Shown: positions 48,287 through 61,136, numbered from the stretch's first letter. The stretch: DNA of 64,000 nt from Serendipita indica DSM 11827 (GCA_910890315.1 CAJVGD010000046.1:930001-994000); one strand, 5' to 3'. Program-made: numbers and translations. The notes: a model not told the origin generated them from the letters alone.

Positions 48287-49401
48287 ACAACCGATTGTAG
48301 CATGCGCTCCTCTCGGTCTAGCCACAGCCGAGTACAACGCTCACATCAAGTACCGAGTTTCTCGTGGCTCGGTTGCCTTGATCCGTCCGAGGGACAGACT
48401 AATTCGCTTAATTCAAATCTGGCGCAAATCCATGTCACCTCCACGAACCCCGAACCCACTCCCAAATGTCTCGCCATGCTTCATTTCGGCACACTTCATG
48501 CTCCGAACGGCCTTTTATTAGTGGAATTTTACTCCAATGACCGCTGGCTACTCGATGTAACCGGTGGCATATGGACCGGGCTCCATTTGCCGAGGTCGCG
48601 CCTCCGGCTCGCCACCACCACTATCAGAAAACGTTAGAAACCATCATATTCTTGCAGAAATGTCGTATGGTCGTCTGCTTGGGGCAGGCTCTCATTCCAC
48701 ATCCGCACTAATGGTGTTCATTCAACGAGCACCGCCGAGTGTTATCACGACATTGTATCATATATGCAATGTATTGCGTGTTGAATGTATCACGTTTACG
48801 CCAGGAACCACAACTCCTCTAATCGCCATCAAAGCACAAGGTGCATCTCGGATCTCATGGTTCGGCGTCAAGGCTCCCGAGCTTGGATTTCCTGTTTCCC
48901 TCTAGTAAATGAGGAGATTTAGGTGCTGATGGGAGTTTGATCATGCGTCCTCGCCTGCCATGCGCCCGTGCATCATCTCTCCGGACATCCAACCATGGTT
49001 TCAGTCTTATCGAGGCGCCTCTGGGCAGTGCTATTGATACGAAGAACTCTACTGGTACGTTTGCGTGATTCTTCTGGCTCCTCGTATACTTTCGCGCGGT
49101 GCACGCGACTTCTCCCAAGTTCCATATGGCTCACCCTCAGTCCCAGGTGGGGCCCTGAAAGAAGGCCATCTACCCTCGTCGAGGATTATATAAGTATATA
49201 TTGACCTGCTTCGCGCGTTAAAAGCCCGCTTGGCGCACCTTGTGACATCCTTACGGCTGCTTTCCCCCCCAGTCTCCCGTTTTTCTGTCGCATTCGACGA
49301 AAGACGCTCCCCCGAGTCCCTTTGGCACTCGCTCTGCTGCATTCAGCACTCCCAACCCAGGTCACTTGCCCCGCAGGCTTCGCCTCTACCTCACAAACAT
49401 C
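48287..49401. other. 1.1-kb gap between DPH3 and the POT transporter
   Basis: I find no supported gene here. Open frames are short and lack a consistent exon chain. The right half contains the transporter promoter, with a TATA element near 49186 and a pyrimidine-rich run near 49255-49285. Confidence 0.5.
49186..49200 (+). promoter_or_regulatory. TATA element of the peptide-transporter gene
   Basis: TTATATAAGTATATA lies about 205 bases upstream of the ATG at 49402 and suggests a long 5' leader. Long leaders and TATA boxes are common in nutrient-regulated genes. Confidence 0.45.
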
Positions 49402-51409
49402 ATGAGCAACCCACCACAAACTGGTTATGCGCTCGGCAAGGTGGCGACCATTGACGAGAAGAAGACTATCGAAGATGAACACCTCGCTCCCGAAGAGTAC
49501 ATCCCAAACTCGGAGAACGTCACGAAGCACGAGTTTGACACTCTGCGCCATGTCGGCGACCGTCTCCCCATCACTGCGTGGCTCGTCGTTATTGTCGAGT
49601 TTGCTGAACGATGGACCTACTACGGCACCGTCAATGTCTTCAGCAACTACATTCGTGCCCCTCTTCCGCCGGGTTCTACATCCGGTGCTGTAGATCCTGC
49701 ACATCGTGATGATGGTGTTGCTGGTGCCTTGGGCTTAGGTCAACAGAAGTCCTTCACCATTCGTACATTCAACACGTTCTTCATCTACAGCACCCCGATT
49801 CTTGGAGGAATCATTGCGGACACATTGCTTGGTCGTTACAATACGATCATGCTGGCTAGCATTATCTGCCTGTGAGTCAAATCTTGTACTTATATGGACA
49901 TTTTTGACATGTCCTGACAGTGTCGGTCACATCATCCTTGTCGGAACAGCATCCCCTCCTTCGCTTGCCCATCCACAGGGAGCATTGGCAGGCCTTATCG
50001 TTTCGATTTTGATCATGGGTGTCGGTGCCGGTTTCATCAAGTCCAACGTTTCTCCAATGGTTGGTGAACAATACCAGGGCAAATTGCGCAAAGAAACCCT
50101 CGCCTCTGGAGAGGTTGTCATCAAGAGTCCTGCCGTCACCATCCAAAGCGTTTATATGTGTACGTCTAAATGGATTGGGGGCCTTTTCATTGTCTAATTA
50201 CCTCCCAGACTACTACGCGGCCATCAACTTTGGAGCTTTGGGTGCCATCTCAGCATCCTTCCTGGCTCGTGATCATGGCTATTGGGCAGCATATTTACTC
50301 CCTACCTGCATATTCCTCCTCGTCCCTGGTGTCCTCTGGGTTGGCCGCAAGAACTACGTACACACTCCTCCGCGTGGCTCCGTCTTGGTTGACTGCGTTC
50401 GCGTCATCAAGATGGCATCGAAAGGCAAATGGAGTCTAAACCCTGTGCGCACATACCGCAACTTGAAGGCGGCAGACTTTTGGGAGCCCGCCAAGCGCTG
50501 TGGGTTACCTTTTCCCAGATCGTAATGTGCTCGCTTCTAATCTGTTTCTCAGCGTCCTACACGGATGCAGATCGCCCGAAGAAGCTTTTGTGGGACGACG
50601 AGTTTGTTGCTGAAGTATCCAGGACCGTCAAGGCTTGCGCAGTGCTCATCTGGTTCCCCGTTTTCTGGCTCTGCTACTCGCAGATTGATGGTAACTTGAG
50701 CACTGTCGCTGCTGCAATGCAACTCAAGGGAACTCCAAATGATTGTGCGTCATCTTTCCTTTCGTGAGTCCAAGATCTGACACATGGTTTAGTGATCCAG
50801 AATCTCAACCCGGTCACCCTCATCGTCTTCATCCCTATCTTTGACAAGATCGTTTACCCAACGTTCCGTCGCTGGGGATGGAACTTTACCCCAATCAAAC
50901 GTATCTTCGTTGGGTTCCTTACCGTAGGATTGGCCATGGTCTATGCTGGAGCGCTCCAGCATTTTATCTATGCCAAGTCTCCCTGCCACGACAACCTCCC
51001 TTCAGAGTGCATAACCCCTGACAAGTACCCCAACCCGGCTCCGATCAACGTCTGGGTTGTCAGTGGACCGTATATCCTTGTCGGCATTGGCGAAATCTTT
51101 GCCTCAATCACATCGCTCGAGTACGCGTTCACCAAGGCACCCAAGCGCATGAAGTCCGTCATCACAGCCTTTGCTCAGTTCCAAACCGCTCTCTCTGCTG
51201 CAATCAACTTTGCTTTGACTGCGCTCAATGCAGAGAACATGTTCGGCTGGCTCTTTGGTTCATTTGCCATTGCTGCTTGGATCACTGGCTTCTTGTTCTT
51301 CTGGACCTTCTACGATCTTGATCAGCAAGAAGGTGAACTCAACCAGATTGGTATTGGAGAGCGTGAGGGGTATGCAGACGAACACCCGGCCGGTGACAAC
51401 AAGGCTTAG
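49402..51409 (+). CDS. PTR2: Proton-coupled oligopeptide transporter (POT/PTR2 family)
   Basis: This protein imports di- and tripeptides with protons at the plasma membrane. The start MSNPPQTGYALGKVATIDEK (49402) gives a cytoplasmic N-terminus. The first helix has the proton-coupling motif EFAERWTYYG (ExxER). Next come GGIIADTLLGRYNT, GFIKSNVSPMVGEQY and the PTR2 signature YYAAINFGALGAIS (about 50207-50250). The extracellular loop and helices after RTYRNLKAADFWEPAK use a 53-base intron (GTGGGT...CTCAG, near 50500-50552) that keeps the frame into DRPKKLLWDDEFVAE. The final helices end with GFLFFWTFYDL and a charged tail at 51409. The protein is about 600 residues, normal for the family. There are about four introns. 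Confidence 0.92.
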
Positions 51410-51803
51410 ACAAGGTCAAATAGTTGCAGATCTCTTGTGTTGTCCCTTGGGATGTAATGATAACGCACAAAATCATACCAATACACTGTCTAGTAGGATA
51501 TTCGGACGGCTAAGGGAATCGACGATACTATAATCAGTCATAGATATTAGAAATCATTCATCACTAAGCTAAGTTTCAGAAGTTTGGCATAACTACCCGG
51601 GGCGCTGTGGCCAATGCCCTTTGGTTGCTTTTCTGGTGGAAAAACATTCCCCATAGGTACCGTGCCCATCTTAGCCGGCTGTGTTTACAAGGAAATAAAT
51701 CAAATACAAAACAATATGACACAACAAAAAAGTAGGCTAGGCGTTGCGAGACTGCGTGAACGGGATGTGCACGACGTCTATGGAATAAATATGCCGGTGC
51801 TGC
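51410..51803. other. Convergent 3' gap between the POT gene and an unknown membrane protein
   Basis: These roughly 390 A+T-rich bases lie between converging genes. They should hold both 3' UTRs. I see no further gene. Confidence 0.5.
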
Positions 51804-52950
51804 TTAGCGAGAATGGTCGCTGGTCGGGCTTTCAATAATAGTCACAGGTATCGGCCGTCCAATGCTTTTTTTCTCTGGCGTCGAATTGTTGCGTCCGAGG
51901 TGGAGACGAGTGAGCTAAATAGGGCCATTAGTTTGCATAAGAAGTGCTGAAATGACGATACCCACCTGAACTTCTGAACCATCCTCTAGCGTGAATCGTT
52001 GGGTCAAGTGTTCGCGGGTATGGAGCCGGAGGTGTTCAGGATCGCTCTGGACCGGCTCTGAGATAATACTATCATGCCTGACACTGACTTTTCTTTCCGA
52101 GGGTGCCTGGATGGTCATACTGAGTTCGGACGGCCCTGGGGATCTTATGGATTCTGTGCGAGTCGGTAACGTGTGGATGAGGTTTCAAGGGCTACTCACC
52201 CTGTGCAACCTGTTGCTTTTCCTCGAGTTCTCTGCGATAGCTTCGAGCGAGTGCCTCGGAGCGTTCGACTGCCCACTTGAGCTGCATAGCACGGGCCGTA
52301 TTCCCTGACGAGCTAACAAAGTGTAAACAGTAGGTTAGGCAGCATAAAGCAAACACCTACATTGCCCATTTACGTTCTTCTTGCACACGCCTGACATCTG
52401 CTTCGGCTTGTGCCAACTGGCGTGTAAGGGTAGGGATATCCGCTTCTCCTGAATTCTGCATATTTTCCATAGGATTGACGGTTGTAGTTCCCGCCAATGA
52501 CTCGTCCGGCCGACGAGGATCGCTCAATCGGCGGGATCGCGTCGATTTTTTCCGCTTTCGGGACACGACCCGCGCATTTTGGATGCTCTCCTGGTTGATA
52601 TACGCCCAAAAGAGTGTTACGACGTCTGACGTAAATACTCCGAGGAGGAACCCGCACAAGACGGTCCATCGACGGCCTTGGAAGAGGTAGGTCAAGACGG
52701 CTCGTGATCCAAGACCGACGAGAATGCCAGAGAATAGCGATGCGTTCATGATCGTTTGATAGGTCAAAACTCCAAGTCCCATGCAGTAGAGAAAGCCGAG
52801 ACTGGGCTCGACAAAGATAATGTCGAATCGTCCAGACTGGATGATGCTTAGCACAATTCGTCCAACGGTCGGGAGGAGAAGAATCAGAGGGGGCGTAAGG
52901 TCCATGTTGAGTGAAAACGCTGGGAGAACCAGTCTCTCATCTTCAATCAT
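51804..52950 (-). CDS. Unknown membrane protein with a C-terminal coiled coil
   Basis: I do not recognise the family. From the ATG at 52950 (MIEDERLVLPAFSLNM) there are about four hydrophobic spans: LTPPLILLLPTVGRIVLSII, LGFLYCMGLGVLTYQTIM, LFSGILVGLGSRAVLTYLF and WTVLCGFLLGVFTSDVVTLF. A basic region follows (SRKRKKSTRSRRLSDPRRPD, about 52510-52570). Next is a helical, charged segment likely to form a coiled coil (QLAQAEADVRRVQEERKWAM, then RSEALARSYRRELEEKQQVA). The last exons read SERKVSVRHDSIISEPVQ and end at 51804. The open frame continues upstream of 52950 for about 45 protein-like codons (RVFDRLLAPLSSSLTPRTLG) without an ATG, so a further 5' exon is possible. Confidence 0.6.
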
Positions 52951-53172
52951 TCGCAGCGGTCGGGTCCAAAGTCTGGCACGCCGCCACCTCGAGGCCCATG
53001 CGCCGAGCGTGCGCGGAGTCAACGACGATGAAAGTGGAGCGAGGAGTCGATCGAATACACGAAACCCGCCTCAGCGGACAAGAACAACTAGTGTACACAA
53101 ATATAAAGGCGCGACGCACGGCCGAGAGCGATCAGAGCACAGAATTATCATAAAGAACAACGGATCACAGCT

Positions 53173-56100
53173 TTATCGTCGGACTGCAGCAGGAGAATTG
53201 GTGGAATTGGGCGCGCCGCTGGACGCATTCGACTTGACCAGCTTGGCGTGAATCGCCTGTAATTTTGTATGTTGAACCTTGAGTGGCCAGAAAAGTGTCA
53301 CAAAGCTAGCATAGAACCGTTAGGAAACATGCTGGCAGACCGCTCATTGTTCACGTACCACCAGAGATGCCTGCGCCACCGCTCCTCACTCTCGCCATTC
53401 GCAACTCGGTGCTTCACAACTTCATCAATGCGTTCTCCAATGGCACTCAGCGATGTCTTGAGAACTTGGACCTTTTCGTCTCTCGACTGTTGCTTCGTGT
53501 CCTTGATCAGCTTGAGGTATGTCTTGACCGGTCGAAGCTCCTCTTTGACAACCGCCTCGTCCATCGACTCGGGATAGTCGTCCTCCGAGTCGGTAAACGT
53601 AGGAGTCGTTGGTCGCTTCTTCTTCTTTGCCGATCCAGCTTCTTCTCGATCCTCGCGACTGCGTTTGATGGAGCCATTGGCGGATGCAGGCGCCGGAGTA
53701 TGCGAATGAGACTTTGCAGAGCTCGTACGCTTGAGAGACTGTTCATACTCGCGAATCTTCTCCTGCTGCTCACGAAGTAAGCCCAGCAGATAGTCTCCAC
53801 GGCGAACGAGATGGATAGCATTGGGAATTGGTTTGCTGGTATTCGAGCCACCACCACCACCACCAGTACCACCACCATCATCCGTGGTCTTTTTTCCTTC
53901 TTCCAAAAAGACCTTGTCGGCCAATCCGAGTTTAGGATCGCCGATCATTTGCTCCCAGTTGCCAAAGCCATGAAGGTATGCACCGACCAGAAGCATTGCA
54001 TCTTCATGGGGTCCCCATTTGCTCGTCCAGTTGAGCGTAGGTCGAATGTTCTCGACGGGCATGACCCACGAGTACTTGTCGTCGAGTCTCTCCAAATGAT
54101 CACAAAGCACGGTGAGTTCATGCACGCGAGAGACTATCGTCTCTGCGTTGAGCCCACTCACACCACGGAAGTTGACAAGGATCGCCTTGCTCTTCTGGGC
54201 CGGTGTCAATGTCTGACCCCTAGCAATACGGTCCCGAACATCATCCTTATGCTCTTTGACGGCAGCTTCGCATTCTTCTACCAACGCGTCTGCGGTATCG
54301 TAGATGACTGCCTGGTTCTTATTCTCTAGCCTGGCGTCTCGAACCTGTTATACTGTAAGTATGATTCGTGGAAATGAGGAAAAACTACGCACGATAACAT
54401 CATAGCGTCTTCGAATATCTCCCCATCGCTGCAAAGATCTCGCAAGCACGCGAATATCACGGTCTTTGAGTTCCATCGCTTTTGCGCCGGCGGACTTGCG
54501 CGCTTGACTCGGTGCTTGCGCCTGCTTTTGGGGCTTCTTCTTATCTCCTGCAGTTGCGACCGAGGGATCCATGATGTCCATGCCTTCGTAGGAGATGGCT
54601 GCTGCAGCGCGCTTTCGCCCTTGAGCTTGCTGAGCCGCATACTCGAGAGCAGCCCTTTGCTCGTCTTCGATTGCAACTCGCTCTCGTTCCTCGAGTGGAA
54701 TAATCTCGTCCCAGTTGATATCGTTCTTGACATCCGTCACTTCGGCAAATTGCTGAAGGAAGCTTTCGCCACCGAGAGATGAGCCGGCTGGGTCCGTTGC
54801 CACAGTGTCGTGCTTCTCTGCGCGACTGAGGATATCGTCGAGATCTAGCTCGTCCAGACGCTTGTTGAGCTCCTTGTCATCCTGCTTGAACATGTTTTGA
54901 GCACCATATTTAAGAATAGCGCTGAGCTCTTGGTTGGAGGGTTTCTCTGCCTTTTGCGTCTTGGATCCACTCAAATGATTATGCGAGGTATCCATTTGGT
55001 TGATGACTTTGACAGGTCAGATTCATGCCTGGTTCAATCCGACGAAAGACTCACTTGCATATTCCAAGACCATCTTTTTCTTGGCTCGCTCGAGGATGTC
55101 CTCTTCCATCGTATCTTTGGACACGAGTCGATACACGTTGACGTGCGCCTTTTGCCCAATACGATGTGCTCGCGCCATGGCCTGCAAATCGTTTTGGGGA
55201 TTCCAGTCGCTCTAATAGGATGTTAGGGCGTCATTTTCGGTCAAATTCAGACGCACATCGTAAATGATGACAGTATCAGCCGTCTCCAAATTGATACCCA
55301 GCCCGCCCGCACGAGTACTGAGAAGGAAAGCAAAATCGGGACTTCCAGGCGCGTTGAAATGCTCAATCGACTTTTTGCGCATATCCGAAGAGACATTTCC
55401 ATCAAGGCGTTGGAAGATGTAGCCTCGCAGAGCCATGTAGTCTGAGAGGATGTTGAGCATTCGAACCATTTGGCTGAAAATTAGGACGCGATGGCCGTCT
55501 GCCTTGAGTCGAGCCAAAAGTTTGTCAAGAAGGACAAGTTTGCCGCTGCTCATCAACAGGTTCTTGAACGCCTCTTCCTTGTTTTCTGCGGGTTGTTCCA
55601 CGCCTTCGAAGAGGAATGGGTGATTTGCAGCCTTTTTACACTCCATGGCTAACAGAGGTAAGCTGCTACTCCACAGTGGTCGAAGGGCTCACCAATGTTC
55701 AATAAAGAGATATTTGTAGTTCCGCCCTTGGCGAGAGCCGCAAAATTCTGAAGAGAATAAGTCACACGAAAGGAGAGCCCGCCAAAACATACCCTGGTAA
55801 GAATATTCTTGTACAGATTTGCTTGGGTTGCCGACAACTCGACACGAAGGATTCGCTCCGTTTTGGTCGGCAAACTCTTGATGACCTCGGCCTTCATTCG
55901 GCGAAGCATATACTTTTCCAAGTCTTTGTGCAGCTCCTTGATCTTGCTCTCTTGATCGGGGTCGTTAAGCTCAAAGTTGGACGCAAGCGAAAACTTGTCC
56001 GGCATGAGGAAGTGCATCAGTGCCAATAGTTCTGGTCAAAGGTGAGCCATCAAGTTTCGACGAGAAGATATACCATACCCTTGACATTGTTTTGAAGCGG

Positions 56101-58066
56101 GGTGCCCGTGATGAGTAGCTTGCTTGCTGCCGAACAACCGGTCAAGGCTTGGTAGAGCTGGCTCTCCGAGTTTTTGAGTCGATGCGCCTCATCGACCGCA
56201 ATGCACTGCCATCTAATCGCCTGCATCTCCACCGCGTCCTTGAGGACCATTTCGTACGTGGTCAGCACGACGTTGGCCTTGATTCGCTTCGGAAAATTTG
56301 CTCCAAACTCGTATTCGCGAATGACTTCACGAGCAGGGGCGCTACCCATGTAACAGACGACATTGAGATCGGGAGCCCAGTATGCAAACTGGGATTGCCA
56401 TGCGGTGATGGTACTGAGCGGGACGACGACGAGGAATGGACCATACTGCTGCTGCGCATGGAAGAGGTAGCTGAGGAATGCAACGGTTTGAACCGTCTTT
56501 CCTAGACCCATTTCGTCTGCAAGTACGCCATTGTCACCGTGATGCCAGAGGAAAGCAAGCCAGTTGAGACCGGTGAGCTGGAAATCCTTCAGCTCGCCGC
56601 CCGTCCTGGCAATATAGTCCGGATCCTGTGTGATTTTTGTCCATTTCGGTCGACCGTGCACTGGATAGTTGCGTGAGCGGTAGGGATAGAGCTCGTTGGT
56701 TTCGCGTTTGCGGAAGCTCTCAATCTGCTCGCGAGCGATACTTTTAATGTCGTCGAGCTTCTCCCACGTGGCGGCATCATATCCTTGGTTGTACCACTTG
56801 CAAAAGTATTCTGGTACTTGCTTTGAGCTATCGATTTCGTCTGGTCGGGTGCGCTCGGCGATGACACGTTCGACAACCTTGAGCTTTTCAAGTGCTTCTT
56901 TTTGTCGCTCGCGGTAGATTTTGTAGCTCTCGACTTCTTCGAGGTCGCCCATGTTCACCTCGCGGAGCATTGCCTGCTGGGCTTTGATGTAATTGTCCAC
57001 GCGCTTGATGCCCTTGTATTGCTTGAGAAAGTCATAAAGCTCGTCGGTATTGTGAAGATGCGAGTAGCCTTTCCATTTAATGTGGAAGCGCTAGACGGGG
57101 GGAGGACAGCAGTCAGTCTCGGGCACAAAGGGAGCTAGTCATGCCTACGGACCATGTTTGACTGGAAATTGTCGACGGGATCGTGCTTTCGCTCATCATC
57201 ACGATGATGGTCGAGTACCATTTCAATCTCGTGAACTTGTTCCGTGGGCTGCGCCGATTCTACGGCCATGTCGTCTCCGGCCGTGTCACTGTCCTCGTCC
57301 ATGGATGCGTCGTCGTCATTTTCGTAATAATTGGGGAGTTTTCCACCTCGAGACGTGAAACGAAAGTCGTCCATCCCATTGCTGTCGTGGAATCTCTTCT
57401 TCTTCTTCTTGGCCGGCGTCTCACTCTCGAAATCAGAGGCAGAGTCAGAGTCGGTGGCTGGAGTGGATTCTAAATCATATGAATATGTCAATATCTTGAT
57501 ATAGAGTTGGAATATACAGTGTACTGACCCTTGCGACGATTGCCACTGCTGCGTTTGCGTTTGGCCGACTTGTCCTGGTGGTAGTCGCCATCTTCGTCTT
57601 CGTTATCCGCTTCATCTGAGCTTTCTTCGAGTGGAGAGTTCTGTTTGGTAGGTCAGCAAGTGTCCTGCGAGGCACAAGGGGCCACTCTGGACTAACTGTG
57701 TCCCTACTACGACTCTTTTGGACCGCGCCACGACGAGCAAAAGGAGAACGAGTCGACGAACAGGAATGCGAGGAGCACATGTACCGACGCCGTGAGCAAC
57801 CCAGAGGCCGGCAAACGTTGTGAAAAAGTACGTACCGAGCGGCGGAGACCATAGAGGACAGGATCGAGGGCCTGGTAGTCAATTTTCTCGCCTCTGGAGA
57901 CGACGGGGGGTAGTGGAGAGGGCGTATAGTTCATCGGCTCGTCGACATCGTCCGCGTCTGCGTCGAGTTCAGACGCGTGCTCACTGCTGGGCGCAACGTC
58001 GACGAGATAGGCAGGGATATGCGCATGGGAGAGGCCCTGTGGACCACCGTTGACGCCAGACAGCAT
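53173..58066 (-). CDS. CHD1: Chromodomain helicase CHD1
   Basis: CHD1 is an ATP-dependent nucleosome-spacing enzyme that follows RNA polymerase II. Exons give an acidic N-terminal region, chromodomain text ([40 protein letters not shown]), then the SNF2 motor: [85 protein letters not shown] and [30 protein letters not shown]-type region and the CHCT domain ([20 protein letters not shown], then [20 protein letters not shown]) finish the protein at 53173. A Gly run encoded by GGT repeats lies near 53845-53880. The first in-frame ATG is at 58066 ([16 protein letters not shown]). The frame stays open to about 58179 without an ATG, so a small 5' exon may be missing. There are about ten introns. 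Confidence 0.92.
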
Positions 58067-58780
58067 CGTCCTCGACTCTGGCGCGGACAAGGCGGCGGCA
58101 AAGATGGGTTGCCAGCGAATTCCAAGCTCTTTGCCCGCTGCCCCGTCCGGTCCAGACGACAAACGCGTCTTGAAAAATCCTGTAAAAATCAGCTAATATA
58201 CGCAGTCACTTCCTCCGATTTTCTGCAGCTTTCTACGTCCAGTTTCTGCACTAGCTGACGTGTGTGCGGTTGGCCGCTGTCAGTCTCGATGAGCACGATC
58301 CACGGCCAAAACACGATTCCGATATTTTCTCTAAAATTTCTCTGGCTTATCTTGAGCATGCGAAAGCCTCGTTTAAGCCCTTGGAACGTGTGCGCTGTGA
58401 GCCGTCTCCCCGTCGAGACCGCGTCTCTCGCATTCTGGGGCACTGAAGCAGCTCACCTCCCTGAATCCTTTTCGTTAATCTAGAGCTTATTCCATCAATT
58501 CTTTCACGCCTATCGATGCATTCTGCTCCCCCCGTTTGGCATCCCCCGTGCGGGCCGTCCCCCTCGTCGATCACAGATTGAGCAGTGGCAATGAGCATAC
58601 GCCCGTCCTCCCCCCTATTCGTGTGAGATCAAAGGGTTCATAACCGTGTCTAGAACCTCTACAAAGTATACGCTACAGGGTTGGATTTCGCTACATCCCA
58701 AGGAAATGGAAACAAGAAAATCAGGCAAGACTGCTGGTATGCGTGTGTAGGATGGGCAGGCAATAACGTGCTGAGAGTAC
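58067..58780. other. Region upstream of CHD1 and downstream of the esterase gene
   Basis: The left part (to about 58179) is open in the CHD1 frame and may be coding. The rest holds the CHD1 promoter and the 3' end of the esterase transcript. A minus-strand frame at about 58189-58443 contains an ATG (MLKISQRNFRENIG) but has no recognised domain. Confidence 0.4.
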
Positions 58781-60402
58781 TCATTTAATATCTGCCAAAA
58801 AGGCGTAGAGGTGCTTGGCCAGTACGGCATGAACTTTGCTAGTCGGGTGAAGATTATCCATCCTAAGACTGCATTAGCAACCCTCTCTTTTCGTCAATCA
58901 AAGAGCAGAGGCTTACCAGATGGGTCCCTCGGCTTGATCCACGTCTTCTGAATCAAAGTCGTACGCCTCGGGATAATCAAGGACGGATAAGAGCGAGTTC
59001 CAGGCCGAGAATATGAATACAGATGTGTCCCCCAGGACACCATTCCCGTCTGGCGTACTGAGCGGCGTGAGCCCTGGTGTCGATGGCGTACTCCCCGGTG
59101 TCGACTGGGCACTATAATTCGAAGAGGCTGAAGACGTCGTATGCCGGTGAGAGAATGCTGGGCTAGAACCTTTGGGCAATTCGACGGGGGAAAATGGCAT
59201 CGGATGGCTAGACGAGGCCGAAAAGGAGGTACGGTCGGAAGATGTTGATGGCCGAGCCGTTGTATAATCTTGGTGTTGGGTTACAAATGCCTTGGCGTGT
59301 GTAAAGAGCATCTTGTTCCAGTCTTCGTATCTTGTCGAGTCCGGACCAAAGTCTGGGTCGGCTAATGGTGTACAACCCGTCAACAGGGAGAATCATATGG
59401 AAGCAAGGCATTGTGTCGATCAGGAGCCGAGTAGATTCAAGTTGTAAGGTGACCATATGGGAGATGGGCCATGCGTCCGGATGGATATGAGAAAGAAAAG
59501 AGCATGTCAGTCTAAGAATAAGAAAGCAGACATAGTGTCGTCATGGCCAAAGCCACGAGTTTGATAGGTTACTGTCCTAGAGACGGGCGTAATCGAGGTG
59601 TGAGAGCGAAGAAACGCACCTGACGGTGTGCGGTGTATTGGGGGGCAATCAATAAAGAGAAAGTTTCGGGCACCCGCATCGTACAGCTCGTTGACAAGCT
59701 GGAATAGTTGCTTCATCGGACGGGCTGGGAACGCAGTCTCGCTGTTCCGGTGAGTAGTGAGAACGGTAAACGTCATTGGCAGACCAGAAGAAAAAACGCA
59801 CGCGAGATCATTAATGCCAATGAAGAGGACTAATGTCAAGTTGTTACGAAGAAAAGAGGACCGGGAGTTGGCAACGTACCAAAAAGCGAGTTCTCCGCCG
59901 TCCATGACACCGACTTGGCGTGTCTGGCGAGAAATTTTTGTCGGACTTGACTGGCTAGACCGAGTACGGTATCTCCGCCTTTGGCATAGTCGTATATCCT
60001 GAGGCTTCCTGGTGGGAGAGGCCGTGTGCGAATAGGAGTGGCGCGTGCATTTGCCGGTGGAGGAGAACCAGGAGTGGAGGTTGTTTGATACGCATAGGCG
60101 TCTGGTTGAAGGAGGAGGAGGAGATGGCCCACCCAGTTTGGGCCGTCGCCTGTCCATGGGTCACCAGGAAACGGCTCAGGAGTGCCGAGTGGGTGTGTAG
60201 CAGTAGGCTTTGGGAGAAAATCGTCGTCCTCGTTGACAGAGCTGTACGAATCGCCGCTGTAGGACAGTGTCAGGCAAGAAGAGTCGTGGATCACAAAGAG
60301 AGAAAAGCACAAGATGAACCAATTTTCCGTCTGTGAGAGTCCACGCCAGCTCGAAGCGCGGAAGACGGTACGTCGGTGAGACGTGGAGTGGTCAAAGGCC
60401 AT
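58781..60402 (-). CDS. GDSL/SGNH-type esterase (carbohydrate-esterase 16-like)
   Basis: SGNH esterases use a Ser-His-Asp triad; CE16-like members remove acetyl groups from carbohydrates. The start MAFDHSTSHRRTVFR (60402) leads to the nucleophile block SYSGDSYSSVNEDD (about 60215-60260). Then come GPNWVGHLLLLLQPDAYAYQ, RIYDYAKGGDTVLGL and VLFIGINDLA (block III, G-x-N). After NELYDAGARNFLFIDCPPIH and STRYEDWNKMLFTHAKAFV there is a Ser/Thr/Pro-rich insert (STPGSTPSTPGLTPLSTPDG). The Asp-x-x-His motif is in DNLHPTSKVHAVLAKHLYAF, ending at 58781. Hydrophobic residues WFILCFSLFVIH follow the start but not in a convincing signal-peptide position; they may be an unspliced intron. Location is therefore open. 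Confidence 0.8.
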
Positions 60403-61136
60403 AAGGAGCAGGCCACAAACTTGCTCGGGTGCAGAAGTGGAGGGGCTTATTTATCTCATGATAGATCACTCTAGTGGCCAGTAATCTATCGAGATCAGCT
60501 ATTGTAGTGTCAATCTAGCCGCTCTAAATAAAAACTGCGATGCCAGCGCGAGGTCGAGACCGTACGGCTCGGCCATCGTATTTGGCCATAGTTGGTGGGT
60601 TGAAGCGGAGTTGGACGAGATGACTCCTGTCTGCACAAAATCTACAAAAGTCTTGTCCGGACCCTTGTAAGCCCGGGGGGAGTAACGTGGGCTGACTGTC
60701 ATGGCGTGTGCAAACTCCCAGCGTGAAGCCAAGATGGCTGAGTGTCTGGTACATAGCGTACATATCTTGATTTGCTCACATCGGAATTGGATCGCGCATA
60801 GTAGTCCGGTGCCCAACTCTAAAGTTGCACCGGTCCTTGGCCCCACTAAGCCTCCGGGACGTCGTCAAAAATCTCTAGAAAATCATAGATGATCTGTAAA
60901 AACGCAGAAAAGTTGTCGTGGCGGAAATGAAGACAGTAAGGCACCAGCCAAGGATGGAGCATGTGCTACCCAGTGTCGGGTACCACCGGTTTGCCGCGGT
61001 CAACACGCGGGCGCCTTGAAAGTAATTATTCTATCCCGCGGGTAGTTATAGCAAGCCGATTCCCGCCTTTGCGCCTATTCCCCTCAAGCTTCCCCCTCTC
61101 CTCCTTACTCTCCACCTCCTCTCTCGAGTTGCAGTC
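60403..61136. other. Divergent 0.7-kb intergenic region
   Basis: The start codons of the GDSL esterase (minus) and a membrane protein (plus) face away from each other here. I see no supported gene. A TATA-like element serves the esterase, and a pyrimidine-rich tract at about 61070-61130 precedes the plus-strand ATG. Confidence 0.55.
60446..60457 (-). promoter_or_regulatory. TATA-like element of the esterase gene
   Basis: On the minus strand the sequence GATAAATAAGCC lies about 45-55 bases upstream of the ATG at 60402, a usual distance for a TATA element in a compact fungal promoter. Confidence 0.35.

Noticed and set aside
50480-50560. Apparent frameshift in the POT transporter after DFWEPAK
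   Set aside because: A 53-base intron with donor GTGGGT and acceptor CTCAG restores the frame into DRPKKLLWDDEF.
53845-53880. GGT/CCA trinucleotide run as a microsatellite element
   Set aside because: It encodes a short Gly linker in CHD1; nothing suggests a separate function.
54325-54350. tRNA B-box-like GGTTCGAGACGCC on the minus strand
   Set aside because: It is part of the CHD1 coding sequence (VRDARLENK) and no A box or cloverleaf is present nearby.
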